Source: Cyanobacterium aponinum PCC 10605 | Lineage (GTDB): Bacteria; Cyanobacteriota; Cyanobacteriia; Cyanobacteriales; Cyanobacteriaceae | Direction of reading: 5' to 3' | DNA: 64,000 nucleotides | NCBI RefSeq assembly: GCF_000317675.1 | Contig: NC_019776.1 | Span: 2,604,001 to 2,668,000 of the forward strand | In this document: in pieces, positions 35,691-44,923 of the stretch | How positions within the stretch are numbered: the first letter of the stretch is position 1 | Layout of the letters: each line of letters opens with the position of its first letter | The notes under the pieces: model-generated | Databases searched by the model: none | The model's input: the letters and a program-made list of their open reading frames with translations, nothing else | What the model was told of the DNA's origin: nothing | Program-made: the position numbers and the translations under genes

Positions 35691-36215
35691 TTACTGGCAG
35701 GGGGTATCAAATATACCCAAAGTTAAAATTAAGTCATCATCATAGTCATAATATAGACCGGGTTCAGAAAAAACAACCCGATTTGTAGGACTGTTGCGCA
35801 CTCCGTTTTTACCAAAAAAAGTTATTTGAATATAACACTTTTGCGAACCACCATTCCAACTTTCATAATCGTAGCGAGAATTAAAGGGAATTTTATCGAT
35901 ATTCCGACGGGGAAAACAATTAACCCCAGATGGTTTCGTGTTACTGCCTACGTCTTTCGGAAAAACTCCATTTTCTAAGTGATACGTCCTGACATCGTCT
36001 GCTATACAGTCCATATCCATTATTGCTTGAGTATAACGGGCTTTATCTACTTGTTTCAATAAATTAGGAACTGCGATCGCAGCTAAAATGCCGAGAATAA
36101 AAGTTACAATCAACAATTCAAGCAAATTAAAGCCTTTTTGCCCAAAATAGTGATAATTTGTCGGTAAATTTGAGATTACTTTTTTTAAAAGCGAACGATG
36201 GTAGTCTTTCATCAT
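35691..36215 (-). CDS. Type IV pilin-like protein
   Basis: The 174-residue protein has a prepilin cleavage site GQKG|FNLLELLIVTFILGILAA with Glu at +5 of the mature protein and a hydrophobic alpha1 helix; the leader is long, about 28 residues. The C-terminal domain has cysteines (NCFPRRNID, QKCYIQITFFG, FDTPCQ) suitable for a disulfide. It should be a pilin or minor pilin of the type IV pilus or competence machinery. The start MMKDY is preceded by GGAG. Neighbouring genes are unrelated. Confidence 0.83.
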   Translation of the reverse strand: MMKDYHRSLLKKVISNLPTNYHYFGQKGFNLLELLIVTFILGILAAIAVPNLLKQVDKARYTQAIMDMDCIADDVRTYHLENGVFPKDVGSNTKPSGVNCFPRRNIDKIPFNSRYDYESWNGGSQKCYIQITFFGKNGVRNSPTNRVVFSEPGLYYDYDDDLILTLGIFDTPCQ

Positions 36216-36398
36216 CTTAGCTCCGACTTTCTGCCGCTATATTTCAAGACTACCCAAATAGAATCTTAACTATGACAAATTTTTGCTAAAAAATATTAAG
36301 TTTGAAAATTTTGAAGCTCTTATTTTTTGTTAAATTATCATAACTAATGTAAAAGACCGATAAAATGACGAAATAAAGTTTATAAAAATAAACTCATG

Positions 36399-36941
36399 TC
36401 ATGATTCATTGACTTTAACCGAAGAATTATTGAGAAAAATATCCAAATTTTTAATAATTTCGGAAATTCCTTGTAGGATAAGCAAAAAAGGACTAACCAG
36501 AATCATTGTTTTGATGGGATAACGAGGTAAACCCCCCTCATCAGCAGAAATTTCCCATATCTGCCAAGAATTAGCTACATATTGCCAAGAAAAATAAATT
36601 ACTACCCCACAAAAAGGAAAAACAAATAAAACAACCCCTAAAATATTAACTAAAGCCTTTAATTTCGGAGAAAAATCTTTATAAAAAAGATCAACCCGAA
36701 CATGACTATCTACCTTTAAAGCATAAGCCGCCCCTAAAAAAAAGATAATATCAAATACATACCACTGCAATTCAATAAAGCTATTAGAACTCAAATTTTC
36801 ACCAAAAATCTTACCAATATATCTACCTAAAACATTCCACACTCCCAAGGCAATCATTACTAATACTAAGCCATAGCTAATCTTGCCACACCATTCACTG
36901 ATATTGTCTATTATTTTCGATATTTTTAAGGCTATTCCCAT
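36399..36941 (-). CDS. TRAP transporter small permease (DctQ-type)
   Basis: The 180-residue membrane protein has four hydrophobic segments (about 20-42, 60-78, 95-120, 143-162) and the DctQ-family stretch ALKVDSHVRVDLFY after the second helix. DctQ pairs with the large permease DctM and a periplasmic binding protein to import organic acids driven by sodium. Neither partner is in the window, so they would have to be encoded elsewhere. The gene is monocistronic. Confidence 0.8.
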   Translation of the reverse strand: MGIALKISKIIDNISEWCGKISYGLVLVMIALGVWNVLGRYIGKIFGENLSSNSFIELQWYVFDIIFFLGAAYALKVDSHVRVDLFYKDFSPKLKALVNILGVVLFVFPFCGVVIYFSWQYVANSWQIWEISADEGGLPRYPIKTMILVSPFLLILQGISEIIKNLDIFLNNSSVKVNES

Positions 36942-37129
36942 AACGTTTCCCTTTCATCAGAAATTATATATATTTTTACAGATCAAAAGATTTTAATGAT
37001 ATTATCCATCCAATCATTCATTAATTTCTTACAAATAATTTAAGATGAAAAAAATTGGAAAGGCAAAATAGAGCCTTAATTTTTGGTATAATTTCAGAAC
37101 ATTTCATACCATGATTAAGCAACGCCAAT

Positions 37130-37837
37130 TTAAGATAATAAATTTAATTCATTTTGTAAAGAAGTCTTTAAATCTGCGGTTAAACGAATACTATTTTCCC
37201 TAATTGAACCATTAAGATATTCATTAACCCTTAAACAAGAACCTATTTTCACATTAACACTACAGCCACGACTAGGAATCACCTCACTATACTTAATCGC
37301 AACAGGTAAAATTTTTACTTCGACTTCTGGATTACTAGCCTCCACTTCCAAGGCAATTTTGGCAATACCTCTTTTCAATGGATTAACTGTATTAACAGTG
37401 CGATAAATATTTCCTTCAGGGAAAATAACAACCATCTTGCCTTCAGATAATAATTTTCCACTATGATATAAACTTTCTAACCCTGGGCGCTCTGTGTCAA
37501 CGGGAAACCCCCCCAAGCGACGGATAAACCAACCTTGAAACCCTTTCATTTCGTTTGCTGATACCATAAAAAAAGGATCTCTATTTGTTACCATTCTACC
37601 AGTGGCATAAGGCACAATTAAAGCATCCCACCGGGAGCGATGAGTTGGTGCAATGATTACCGCCCCACTTTTTGGGACATTCTCTTTGCCTTCAATATGG
37701 ATATTTTTGAAAAAGAAAGGAAAAATTATTCTGTTAGCTAAAGGATAAACTAACCTAATTAACCAAGGGGAAATTTCAGACTTAATAATGTGCTGATTTT
37801 CATTTTTGGTTATGGGGGATTCTGTTTTTGTCACCAT
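37130..37837 (-). CDS. plsC: 1-acyl-sn-glycerol-3-phosphate acyltransferase PlsC
   Basis: The 235 residues show the four LPLAT motifs: APTHRSRWDALIV (HX4D), GFPVDTERPG, VIFPEGNIYRT and ILPVAIKY. PlsC adds the second acyl chain to lysophosphatidate in membrane lipid synthesis, at the inner membrane surface. It is the classic bacterial form, in contrast to the more divergent acyltransferase at 21872. It stands alone upstream of lipB by 126 bp on the same strand (lipB lies upstream). Confidence 0.88.
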   Translation of the reverse strand: MVTKTESPITKNENQHIIKSEISPWLIRLVYPLANRIIFPFFFKNIHIEGKENVPKSGAVIIAPTHRSRWDALIVPYATGRMVTNRDPFFMVSANEMKGFQGWFIRRLGGFPVDTERPGLESLYHSGKLLSEGKMVVIFPEGNIYRTVNTVNPLKRGIAKIALEVEASNPEVEVKILPVAIKYSEVIPSRGCSVNVKIGSCLRVNEYLNGSIRENSIRLTADLKTSLQNELNLLS

Positions 37838-37962
37838 GGAACTTTATGTAATTAAATACTAAACTTCTTATATTTCTAGCTTAAAGGCATTTATCAAACT
37901 TTTAAACCGCTATAGTGACAGTTTCTCAACTTGCACCCCTCACAAACTTGAGTTAAGATTTG

Positions 37963-38592
37963 TTACGAACATTCAAAAATACTGATAAAAGTTTTAACTA
38001 ATTCTGGTTTAACATCTTCAACGGAAATACTGGGTAGAAAATTACTTAATTTGGTTACTCCTTTATCCTTAATGCCACAGGGAATAATCTGATTAAATCC
38101 CGATAAATCACCGTTAACATTTAATGCGAAACCGTGCATCGTAACCCAACGTTTGACTTTAATTCCGATCGCAGCTATTTTTGTATTATCAACCCAAACT
38201 CCCGTTAAACCTTTTATTCTTTCTGCTTTTACATCATACTTTGCCAATAAACAAATAATAACTTCTTCTAATTGCCTTAAATACCAATGTAAATCCTGTT
38301 GATAGGAACGTAAATTTAAAATAGGATAAGCAACTATTTGACCGGGATAGTGATATGTTACTTCTCCGCCCCTTTCGATGCGATGTATTTCCCCTGAAAA
38401 AGAATTTAGGTCAAATTTGAGGTTTTCTGTGGTTGCTCCCGTTCCTAATGTATAGACAGGGGGATGTTGTACTAAAATTAGCTTATCAGGGAAAGAAGGA
38501 TTATTTAATTTTTGTTGGACGATACTTTGTTGATATTCCCATGCAATTTTGTAAGGTAATAAACCTAAATCTTCTATTTCCAAATGAGCCAT
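37963..38592 (-). CDS. lipB: Lipoyl(octanoyl) transferase LipB
   Basis: LipB moves octanoate from acyl-ACP to the lipoyl domains of 2-oxoacid dehydrogenases and the glycine cleavage H protein. The 209 residues contain VQHPPVYTLGTGA, IERGGEVTYHYPGQIVAYPI (signature RGG-T-H-PGQ-V-YP), GVWVDNTKIAAIGIKVKRWVTMHGFALN, the catalytic Cys-Lys pair (NQIIPCGIKDKGVTKLSN). Length is normal for a cyanobacterial enzyme. It is the last gene on this strand after the antiporter genes, 135 bp from mnhB. Confidence 0.93.
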   Translation of the reverse strand: MAHLEIEDLGLLPYKIAWEYQQSIVQQKLNNPSFPDKLILVQHPPVYTLGTGATTENLKFDLNSFSGEIHRIERGGEVTYHYPGQIVAYPILNLRSYQQDLHWYLRQLEEVIICLLAKYDVKAERIKGLTGVWVDNTKIAAIGIKVKRWVTMHGFALNVNGDLSGFNQIIPCGIKDKGVTKLSNFLPSISVEDVKPELVKTFISIFECS

Positions 38593-38726
38593 CTTGTCTG
38601 GTAACTGGATTCAATTTATTATGGATTGGGGTATTTAAGGTGTTAGGGGACAATTTATTTATCTTTTTTTATCTTAACTCCGAACTCGAATTATTGCCCC
38701 TTGCCCTTTCTTTTGACTTTTTGAGA

Positions 38727-39389
38727 TCAAAAAAGCCCTCGATAACGTACAAATAAGAGAATAGCCGCCCATGAACCTAAAGCAACTTTTAAAGCTACAA
38801 TAATATTTAAAAGAGGGATCGAGCCTCCACTAATAAGATAACCTAAGTTACCATGAGGTAATTCTATACCAGTTAAAGTTGCGATCGCAAGAATAATAAA
38901 TAATAAAACAGATACTTTTTCTAAGGTTGCGGCAGAAAATCGTTTATAAACTTTCTCCATCGTTTGAGATGAAGATGTAATCGCTATTAAGCCAATAGCT
39001 GTGCCTCCTGCCACTCCTGCGGCGAATCCGCCCCCCGGACTTAAATGACCTCTTATCGCTAATTCCGTGGTGACAAGGGCGGTTATAGTCGCCCCTAATC
39101 TAGCTAAAACGATAGATGGTTGATCTGTAAATTGATAAACTACAGTAGTGGGCTGTTCATTAGACAGCAAAAACCCGACTCCTAAAATAGCAATAGTAAA
39201 TACAATCACTTCAAAAATGGTGTCGTAAAGACGGTTGCGAAATATAATTCCTGATACAGCATTAGGTACACCTGTATCTTCAACAACCATTTCAACAATG
39301 GACATTTCCGACAATTCCGCCATGGTATTGGGCATAACTAAGATTTTTATAAACATTGCCAAACTAGCAATTATGTATAGTATTTTCAT
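38727..39389 (-). CDS. mnhB: Mrp/Mnh Na+/H+ antiporter subunit B
   Basis: The 220-residue membrane protein combines an N-terminal part related to MbhE (AVSGIIFRNRLYDTIFEVIV, FTIAILGVG) with the MnhB domain (about 85-220: ELAIRGHLSPGGGFAAGVAGGTAIGL, GNLGYLISGGSIPLLNIIVALK). It belongs to a multi-subunit cation/proton antiporter of the cytoplasmic membrane related to NADH dehydrogenase. It lies 35 bp after the DUF4040 subunit gene. Confidence 0.85.
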   Translation of the reverse strand: MKILYIIASLAMFIKILVMPNTMAELSEMSIVEMVVEDTGVPNAVSGIIFRNRLYDTIFEVIVFTIAILGVGFLLSNEQPTTVVYQFTDQPSIVLARLGATITALVTTELAIRGHLSPGGGFAAGVAGGTAIGLIAITSSSQTMEKVYKRFSAATLEKVSVLLFIILAIATLTGIELPHGNLGYLISGGSIPLLNIIVALKVALGSWAAILLFVRYRGLF

Positions 39390-39424
39390 GGTTTTTACCC
39401 TTGCTTAAATAGTTTTAATAAATA

Positions 39425-40009
39425 TTAATTAGCGTTATTTTTTACGTATTCTAAATATTGATCTTGGTTTTCTTTTATATCCATTTGATAGCCAATTAGT
39501 AATTGCTCTGATTTTATTCCCTGTTGAAGAATATCAAATAGTCTTTTTGTGCGTATATTTAGCAAATATTTTTTATCTAATTGATTACTTGTTAAAATAT
39601 AACCATGAATTTTCTTATCATTAAAAGAATTTTTTAATAGTTCCTGCTCAGAATAATAAACTAATTCTAATCGTAAATAAAAATTATTAATAACTTGTTT
39701 AATTTGATTTTTTATATTGTCAAAATTAGGGTCTTTTTCTGTATTTTTTTTATCCTCCTGAATTACTCCTAAACGCATCACAAAAGATGATCTAACAGCA
39801 ATAATATATAAAGCAACCCCTAACATTGTTCCCATTAAACCTTCTGTTAAAGCTACATCTGCCGCCCCTAAAATGATATAGCTCAAAACTGCGATCGCAC
39901 CTAAAATTCCTCTAATTACTAAGGCTTGATAAGGATTAACTTGAATCATTAACATTAATGCAGAAATGGGCAGTAAAGCCATAATCAAATAAATATATAA
40001 ATTATCCAT
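39425..40009 (-). CDS. Antiporter subunit with DUF4040 (MbhD-like) domain
   Basis: The 194 residues have membrane helices up to about residue 80 with the MbhD/DUF4040 pattern ILGAADVALTEGLMGTMLGVALYIIAVRSSF, corresponding to the C-terminal part of MrpA. A long hydrophilic tail (about 85-194) follows; it is more variable and may be a cytoplasmic domain. It overlaps the mnhG gene by 8 bp, indicating translational coupling. Confidence 0.8.
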   Translation of the reverse strand: MDNLYIYLIMALLPISALMLMIQVNPYQALVIRGILGAIAVLSYIILGAADVALTEGLMGTMLGVALYIIAVRSSFVMRLGVIQEDKKNTEKDPNFDNIKNQIKQVINNFYLRLELVYYSEQELLKNSFNDKKIHGYILTSNQLDKKYLLNIRTKRLFDILQQGIKSEQLLIGYQMDIKENQDQYLEYVKNNAN

Positions 40010-40286
40010 TTAACTTTTTCCCCTCTTGATTTCGACTACAATAAGCTAAGACATAACCGAGCATTGTGTTCCATAAAGTTAAAGAAATTATTGCTAAAAT
40101 TAATAATGGTAATTCGCTAGGAATTTTCAAAGCTAAGGCAAAAACAATTAAAATTGAACCTAAAGTGTCAGCTACAGATAAACTATGTAATTTATACAAA
40201 ACGGAACGTTTATCTAATATTTGAATTGTTCCCCATAACCAAAAAACTAAACCAATTACCATAAAAAAATACGTAAGAAAGTCCAT
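40002..40286 (-). CDS. mnhG: Mrp/Mnh antiporter subunit G
   Basis: A 94-residue three-helix protein of the MnhG/PhaG type: FMVIGLVFWLWGTIQIL, LYKLHSLSVADTLGSILIV, LLILAIISLTLWNTMLGYVLA. The KLHSLSVADTLGS stretch is typical. It overlaps the next gene by 8 bp and is separated from mnhF by a 440-bp repeat-containing gap. Confidence 0.85.
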   Translation of the reverse strand: MDFLTYFFMVIGLVFWLWGTIQILDKRSVLYKLHSLSVADTLGSILIVFALALKIPSELPLLILAIISLTLWNTMLGYVLAYCSRNQEGKKLNG

Positions 40287-40725
40287 ACTTTATTAATAAT
40301 TATACAGATTTTAAATATAGTTTAAATGAATTAAGTAAAAATGAAAAATAGAAATAATTGATTGAAAGAATCAGAAAATTAAATTACCCAGATATATACA
40401 AAGATTAAAATAATTTACAATAAATTAATTGAAGATAAAAGAATAAAAATAATTAGTTAATGCAAATTTAATATTAAACATAAATGATTTAGTTAGCCTC
40501 TTCAATGTTAGTTAATAGATTTTATTTTTTGGCTCTTTTACAGTTGCTATGGTAAATTAACAAAAAATAATTGCTATAAGCTATGTAAATTAAGAGATTA
40601 ACGATAACAAAAAATTAATTGTTATAAATTAATATTTATTATTTAACCTGACACCTGCCACCTGCCGCCTGACACCTTTTCCTAACCAATAATTTATATA
40701 CTCACAGTAAGAGAGCCTATTTTTT
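40287..40725. other. Gap within the antiporter cluster
   Basis: 439 bp between mnhF and mnhG, which normally adjoin. It contains AT-rich DNA, a degenerate heptamer array (about 40646-40678, CCTGACA/CCTGCCA/CCTGCCG units) and an inverted RF-2 repeat (to about 40721). No gene was found, so a repeat insertion may have split the operon. Confidence 0.5.
40646..40721 (-). repeat. Heptamer array plus RF-2 repeat, inverted copy
   Basis: The minus strand reads AGGCTCTCTTACTGTGAGTA, then TATAAATTATTGGTTAGG, followed by GTGTCAGGCGGCAGG heptamers. This matches the RF-2 copies at 20871 and 63763. Confidence 0.6.
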
Positions 40726-40974
40726 TTATAATTTCAAACGTTTTAAAAGATGAGCTAATAACATTAAACCAGCATTACCTATAGTTAAAATAAGAACGCC
40801 AACAACTCCCATCATCCAATCATCTTTAAACACAGAAATAGCTAAAATCATGATAGATGCTTTAGTGGAAATGCTACTAACCGCTAACATTCTTTGCCAT
40901 ATATCCTCATTTTGCCATGCTTGATAAATGGGTATTAATAGGATTAAAAACATCGAAATAATAACAATATTCAT
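40726..40974 (-). CDS. mnhF: Mrp/Mnh antiporter subunit F
   Basis: The 82-residue protein has three membrane helices (about 3-15, 30-48, 55-74) and the MnhF/MrpF-like pattern RMLAVSSISTKASIMILAIS. It is encoded 31 bp after mnhE. The fit to family is moderate in sequence but supported by gene order. Confidence 0.8.
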   Translation of the reverse strand: MNIVIISMFLILLIPIYQAWQNEDIWQRMLAVSSISTKASIMILAISVFKDDWMMGVVGVLILTIGNAGLMLLAHLLKRLKL

Positions 40975-41005
40975 CTCTTAAATAAAATAATAAATTGAGT
41001 AAATA

Positions 41006-41395
41006 TTAATCGGTCAATAATTGTTTTCTGTCAATTCTGTGAACTTCGTACCATCCTTCTTTGTGATATTTGACAACAACAGTTTTGGGCGTAAAAGTAA
41101 TAAAAAATATGTCCAAAAAAATTAGTAAAGGCGATCGCCCCGCAGGTACTTTTTCCATATTTAATCCCTCATAACGATGGGGAAAAAGCATAATTTCCAG
41201 AGCTTCCCAGTAGGCTTGAGGAAAAACGATCAACATTTTCGCTAATATCTTTAACCATTCTTTTATATCTGCTAAACCAATTCTCGGCTTTGGTAAGATA
41301 AATGCGATCGCAACTCCAATCATAATATTTGCCGGACTCAAATCAGAAGTCAGTAAAAACCATATTCCTAGCCGAAATATAAGATGCAGTATCAT
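41006..41395 (-). CDS. mnhE: Mrp/Mnh antiporter subunit E
   Basis: The 129-residue protein has N-terminal hydrophobic segments (FRLGIWFLLTSDLSPANIMIGV) and a cytoplasmic-facing C-terminal part with FPQAYWEALEIMLFPHRYEG and FITFTPKTVVVKYHKEGWYEVHRID, matching MnhE with its conserved TP-T-V pattern. It is the first gene of the cluster, preceded by a 223-bp gap divergent from the Crp-family gene. Confidence 0.85.
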   Translation of the reverse strand: MILHLIFRLGIWFLLTSDLSPANIMIGVAIAFILPKPRIGLADIKEWLKILAKMLIVFPQAYWEALEIMLFPHRYEGLNMEKVPAGRSPLLIFLDIFFITFTPKTVVVKYHKEGWYEVHRIDRKQLLTD

Positions 41396-41618
41396 TGACC
41401 CTTGTTAAGAAAAAAGTTTTATAGTTAATAGTCAATCATTATATATCATGAAATAGAAAATAGTCTATAATTAAAATGCCGAGAAAAAGAATTGAAATTT
41501 GCTTTATATATGTTTTTGTGTGTTCTCATTTTCAAAAATTAATTGAAAATCATGACAGGATCAAGTAAAATGCAGTAATCTAAAATATGAAATCAAGCAA
41601 TTCTTAAGTTAATAATTC

Positions 41619-42314
41619 ATGGAGACGCAGGAATTTAGCGACACTTTCTCCTTATTTCACAATCTCAACACAGAAACTCTCGAATGGGTTTTATCCATGA
41701 CAGAAAATGAAAGTTACAGTGCTAACGAAGTAATTATTTCCGAGGATAATTGGGGTAAAGCAATTTATCTTATTGTCTCAGGATGGGTAAAACTAGAAAA
41801 TATTTATCATCATCAAGAAAGTATCACCGTAGAAGTTACAGGCAAAGGCGGTTTAGTAGGAGAAGCGGGTATTTTAGATAGTGTCAATACCAATAGTCGT
41901 ATCACTTGCATTTCCGATGTGGAATTATTAAGTATTTCTGCCCAAAGATTTTTACAAATTCTCTATCGGGATACTCAAATTCAAAATCGTTTACTGAAAA
42001 TGATGGTTAAACGAGTGGCAGAATATCAAAAATATTGTCAATTTCATCGTCAAACCCCAAAAGTTAGATTGACAACAATATTAATTTCTTTAGCTGATAG
42101 ATATGGTAAAGCTACAGAAAAAGGCATCAAATTATTTAATTTTGGTCGCAAAGATTTAGCCGATTTAGCTCAACTTAGTTTAGAAGAATTAGATTACATT
42201 GTTGAAAAACTAGAAACCAAAGGCTTATTAGTAGTTGAATCTGAAACTAATAGTTTATTTTTACCTAACATTAAGCAACTTCACCACATCATCGGAAAGC
42301 TAGGAAATGAGTAA
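41619..42314 (+). CDS. Crp/Fnr-family transcriptional regulator
   Basis: The 231 residues have an N-terminal cyclic-nucleotide-binding fold (about 15-125: ITVEVTGKGGLVGEAGILD, LLSISAQRFLQIL) and a C-terminal winged helix (about 145-225: KVRLTTILISLADRYGKA, FGRKDLADLAQLSLEELDYI). The cNMP pocket lacks the classic Arg-Ser pair, so the ligand is uncertain. The PIVxxxA region is absent. The fold suits regulation of nearby genes, either mnhE or the CBM20 gene, which is inferred. Confidence 0.83.
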   Translation: METQEFSDTFSLFHNLNTETLEWVLSMTENESYSANEVIISEDNWGKAIYLIVSGWVKLENIYHHQESITVEVTGKGGLVGEAGILDSVNTNSRITCISDVELLSISAQRFLQILYRDTQIQNRLLKMMVKRVAEYQKYCQFHRQTPKVRLTTILISLADRYGKATEKGIKLFNFGRKDLADLAQLSLEELDYIVEKLETKGLLVVESETNSLFLPNIKQLHHIIGKLGNE

Positions 42315-42368
42315 AACCTGAAACCTGAAACCTACCTTAACCGATAATTTTATATCGAATTCAGGCAA
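42314..42368 (+). repeat. Heptamer tract plus degenerate RF-1 terminus
   Basis: CCTGAAACCTGAAACCTACC then TTAACCGATAATTTTATATC and GAATTCAGG resemble the RF-1 right end seen elsewhere. It lies between the Crp-family gene and the following CBM20 gene. Confidence 0.4.
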
Positions 42369-42448
42369 GGTAATTGAAATTTTTGGGACAATTCGTGCTA
42401 AAAATTAGGGCATAAACTAGATTTTACTCGTCAGAGGCTGGGGATTTT

Positions 42449-44665
42449 ATGTATCGTTTTCAGGTAAGTGCCCATACTAATATGGGAGAATCAATTGCCC
42501 TTCTTGGTTCAACGGCTGAATTAGGATCTTGGAGCATTTCTAATTGTATCCCATTACAAACAAAGAGCGATCGCTATCCTTTATGGTGGGCAGATGTTGA
42601 CATTCCCTATACTGACTCAAAAATAGAATATAAATATCTCAAATTCTCTGCCGAAGGAGAAGTGATTTGGGAATCTTTAGGTAATGATAATCGTTGGATA
42701 CCCCTTGAAAAAGAAGCAAAAGAAGCCACTTTAATTGTGGAAGATGGTTGGTTTGGACACCTACAACCCTATCCCTATGGCTATTGGGAAAAGCCTTTGA
42801 TTCAAAATCCTCCCCTCAAGGATAAAAATGGTTTAAGAATTTTAGTTATCGGTAGTTCTGTTGCTATGGGCTGTAGTGCTTGGCTCTTGAAAGGATGGGC
42901 AGAATTATTAAAAGAGACTTTAGCAGATAAATATGGTCATCAATTAATTAATGTCTCCGAATTGGGAGCGAGTGTTTCTACTACCATTAAAAGATTTGAG
43001 TCGGTAGTTATTCCCCAAAAACCTGATATTGTGATTATTGCCCTTTCTCTCGGCAATGAAGGTTTTGCCTATTGTCAACCCCACGAAAGAAAAGCATTGC
43101 AACAAAGGTTTGAAAGTGGATTGCAGAGGTTAATCCAGATGACAAAGGAAATAGGTGCAATTCCTATGTTAGGCTCAGTTTATCCTCACGGTGAATATAG
43201 TGCTGAACATAATTGGTTTTTATACGATACCCATAGCCGTATGTTAAGTTGGGATGTACCTGTATTGGATTGGTTAACGGAATTGAATGATGGTAACGGG
43301 CGTTTTGCAGAAGGTTTATCTTTTGATGTAGCTCACCCCAATAGTGAGGGGCATCGGGTAATGTTTTCGGCGATTAATGTACCTATTTTTGATCTTAATA
43401 AAGAGGAAGCAGGAAAAAAAAAACTATCTCTTAAGCCGATAGATGTTTGCTTATTTGATGACCAAAAGGGTTTTAAAATAGCTTGGAGAGAAAAAAATAA
43501 TAGCCTCTTATTCACAAACAATAGTAAAGTTGATTTTCAAATTAATCCTTATCGCTTAGAATTACAAGATTGCTTACAGAATAATCAATTATTAGAAAAG
43601 GGAATATATTTGGCTAATACCAGAAGGGTAGCGAATTTTTCCCTCTGGTTGGGGGAGAAGAAAACGATTGATACGATTGTCAATATCCCCCCTTCCCATG
43701 CTTTAGAATATTTACCCCTGTCGGCTTTCTTTTCTCCTGATAAGAGCGAGGTGTTATTCTATGATGGTTCATTAGGAATTTTAAAAATAGATGAAAATAA
43801 TCTCTATTTAATTAATGAATCAGAACATGAATATAATGTTCAACCAATGTGGAAAGAGGTTTCTGAGGCTTTACGGGACATGAAACAAGGGGTTTATGAT
43901 GATTTGCTTCATCCTGATATTCCTTTTCGCCGTATGATGTTGGGAGAAACGGGGTTAGAAAGTCGTATTAAAGTACCTCCGAAGTCAGCTTTACCTTTTC
44001 AGTATAAATGCCCCCTATCAGAATTAAAACGCATTGCTATTTTACCATTGGGCGATCGCTGTGCCGTCAGAATGTTGTTACATAAAATTCAGTATGATGG
44101 ACCTGCTTATCCTTTCGATTTAACTCGTACCACTAATTTAAGTGATGTGGCGGACATTATTGACACAGGTTTTGAAGATATGTGGAATCCTGAATATCTC
44201 CACTATAATGACGAGCATGGTCGAATATATCACAGTAAATGGACAGGATTATCTTTTGCCCATGAAGTAGAAAATACAGATGACCCCATTAATGATATGA
44301 CTCCCGTATTCAAGAGAATGAAAAAACGTTATCAGGGGCGATCGCACCGTTTTTGGGCTACTATTGATAAGTGTGATGAAGTGCTTTTTATTCGTACTGG
44401 TAGAGCAGATAGAGAACAAGTCATCGATATAATGGGCAAATTAAAGGAAAAATGTCAGGGAAAAACCTTTCGTTTATTAATAATGTCGGAACAAGATTCT
44501 CAGGAGTTTTCCGATTTAGAAGGAGTTTTACACGAAAATATCTATTACAATCCCGATTGGATGTATGATAATCATGATTATTGGTGGGAATGTTCACAAA
44601 AGATGCGATCGCTTCTTGACTCTTTAGGTGTCACCAGTAAAAACCTCTTTTGGTGTACCATTTAG
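42449..44665 (+). CDS. CBM20 + SGNH-hydrolase-like + DUF1796 three-module protein
   Basis: The 738-residue protein fuses three units. Residues about 1-110 are a CBM20 starch-binding-type module (FQVSAHTNMGESIALLGSTA, LGSWS). Residues about 125-315 are an SGNH/GDSL-like hydrolase: block I LRILVIGSSVAMG (GSS for GDS), GNE at 202-204, and DVAHPNSEGH with D293/H296. Residues about 527-735 match DUF1796, a putative papain-like cysteine peptidase (IAILPLGDRCAVRMLLHKIQ, AYPFDLTRT, FFHS-type YHSKWTGLSFAHE). The 320-525 linker is not assigned. It may modify polysaccharide or glycogen-associated targets; no function is known. Confidence 0.75.
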   Translation: MYRFQVSAHTNMGESIALLGSTAELGSWSISNCIPLQTKSDRYPLWWADVDIPYTDSKIEYKYLKFSAEGEVIWESLGNDNRWIPLEKEAKEATLIVEDGWFGHLQPYPYGYWEKPLIQNPPLKDKNGLRILVIGSSVAMGCSAWLLKGWAELLKETLADKYGHQLINVSELGASVSTTIKRFESVVIPQKPDIVIIALSLGNEGFAYCQPHERKALQQRFESGLQRLIQMTKEIGAIPMLGSVYPHGEYSAEHNWFLYDTHSRMLSWDVPVLDWLTELNDGNGRFAEGLSFDVAHPNSEGHRVMFSAINVPIFDLNKEEAGKKKLSLKPIDVCLFDDQKGFKIAWREKNNSLLFTNNSKVDFQINPYRLELQDCLQNNQLLEKGIYLANTRRVANFSLWLGEKKTIDTIVNIPPSHALEYLPLSAFFSPDKSEVLFYDGSLGILKIDENNLYLINESEHEYNVQPMWKEVSEALRDMKQGVYDDLLHPDIPFRRMMLGETGLESRIKVPPKSALPFQYKCPLSELKRIAILPLGDRCAVRMLLHKIQYDGPAYPFDLTRTTNLSDVADIIDTGFEDMWNPEYLHYNDEHGRIYHSKWTGLSFAHEVENTDDPINDMTPVFKRMKKRYQGRSHRFWATIDKCDEVLFIRTGRADREQVIDIMGKLKEKCQGKTFRLLIMSEQDSQEFSDLEGVLHENIYYNPDWMYDNHDYWWECSQKMRSLLDSLGVTSKNLFWCTI

Positions 44666-44848
44666 TAATTTACAAAGATGTCGAAAACAAGGAAAGAGGA
44701 AAAAGTAACAATAATTTACAAAAAATGTATGTTTATTGATTTTCTTCTTTTTATATAGACTCATAGCAGAAATCAGGTAACAGACAACAATAAAAAAAAT
44801 CGACGAATGTGAGTACTTCACCTTTATAACTAAGTGCTAGAAAGAGAA

Positions 44849-44885
44849 AACCTGCTACCTGAAACCTACTACCTGAAACCTACCC
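44849..44885 (-). repeat. Heptamer repeat array (CCTGNNA)
   Basis: CCTGCTACCTGAAACCTACT followed by ACCTGAAACCTACC in an intergenic gap; a short variant of the same array type as at 12027. Confidence 0.6.
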
Positions 44886-44923
44886 CAATTTGACATGACA
44901 AGGTAAGTGCATAATGTTAGCAA

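Noticed and set aside
36216-36398. tRNA genes in intergenic gaps
   Set aside because: Gaps were scanned for a TTCRA-type T-arm with CCA-adjacent stems; none was convincing.
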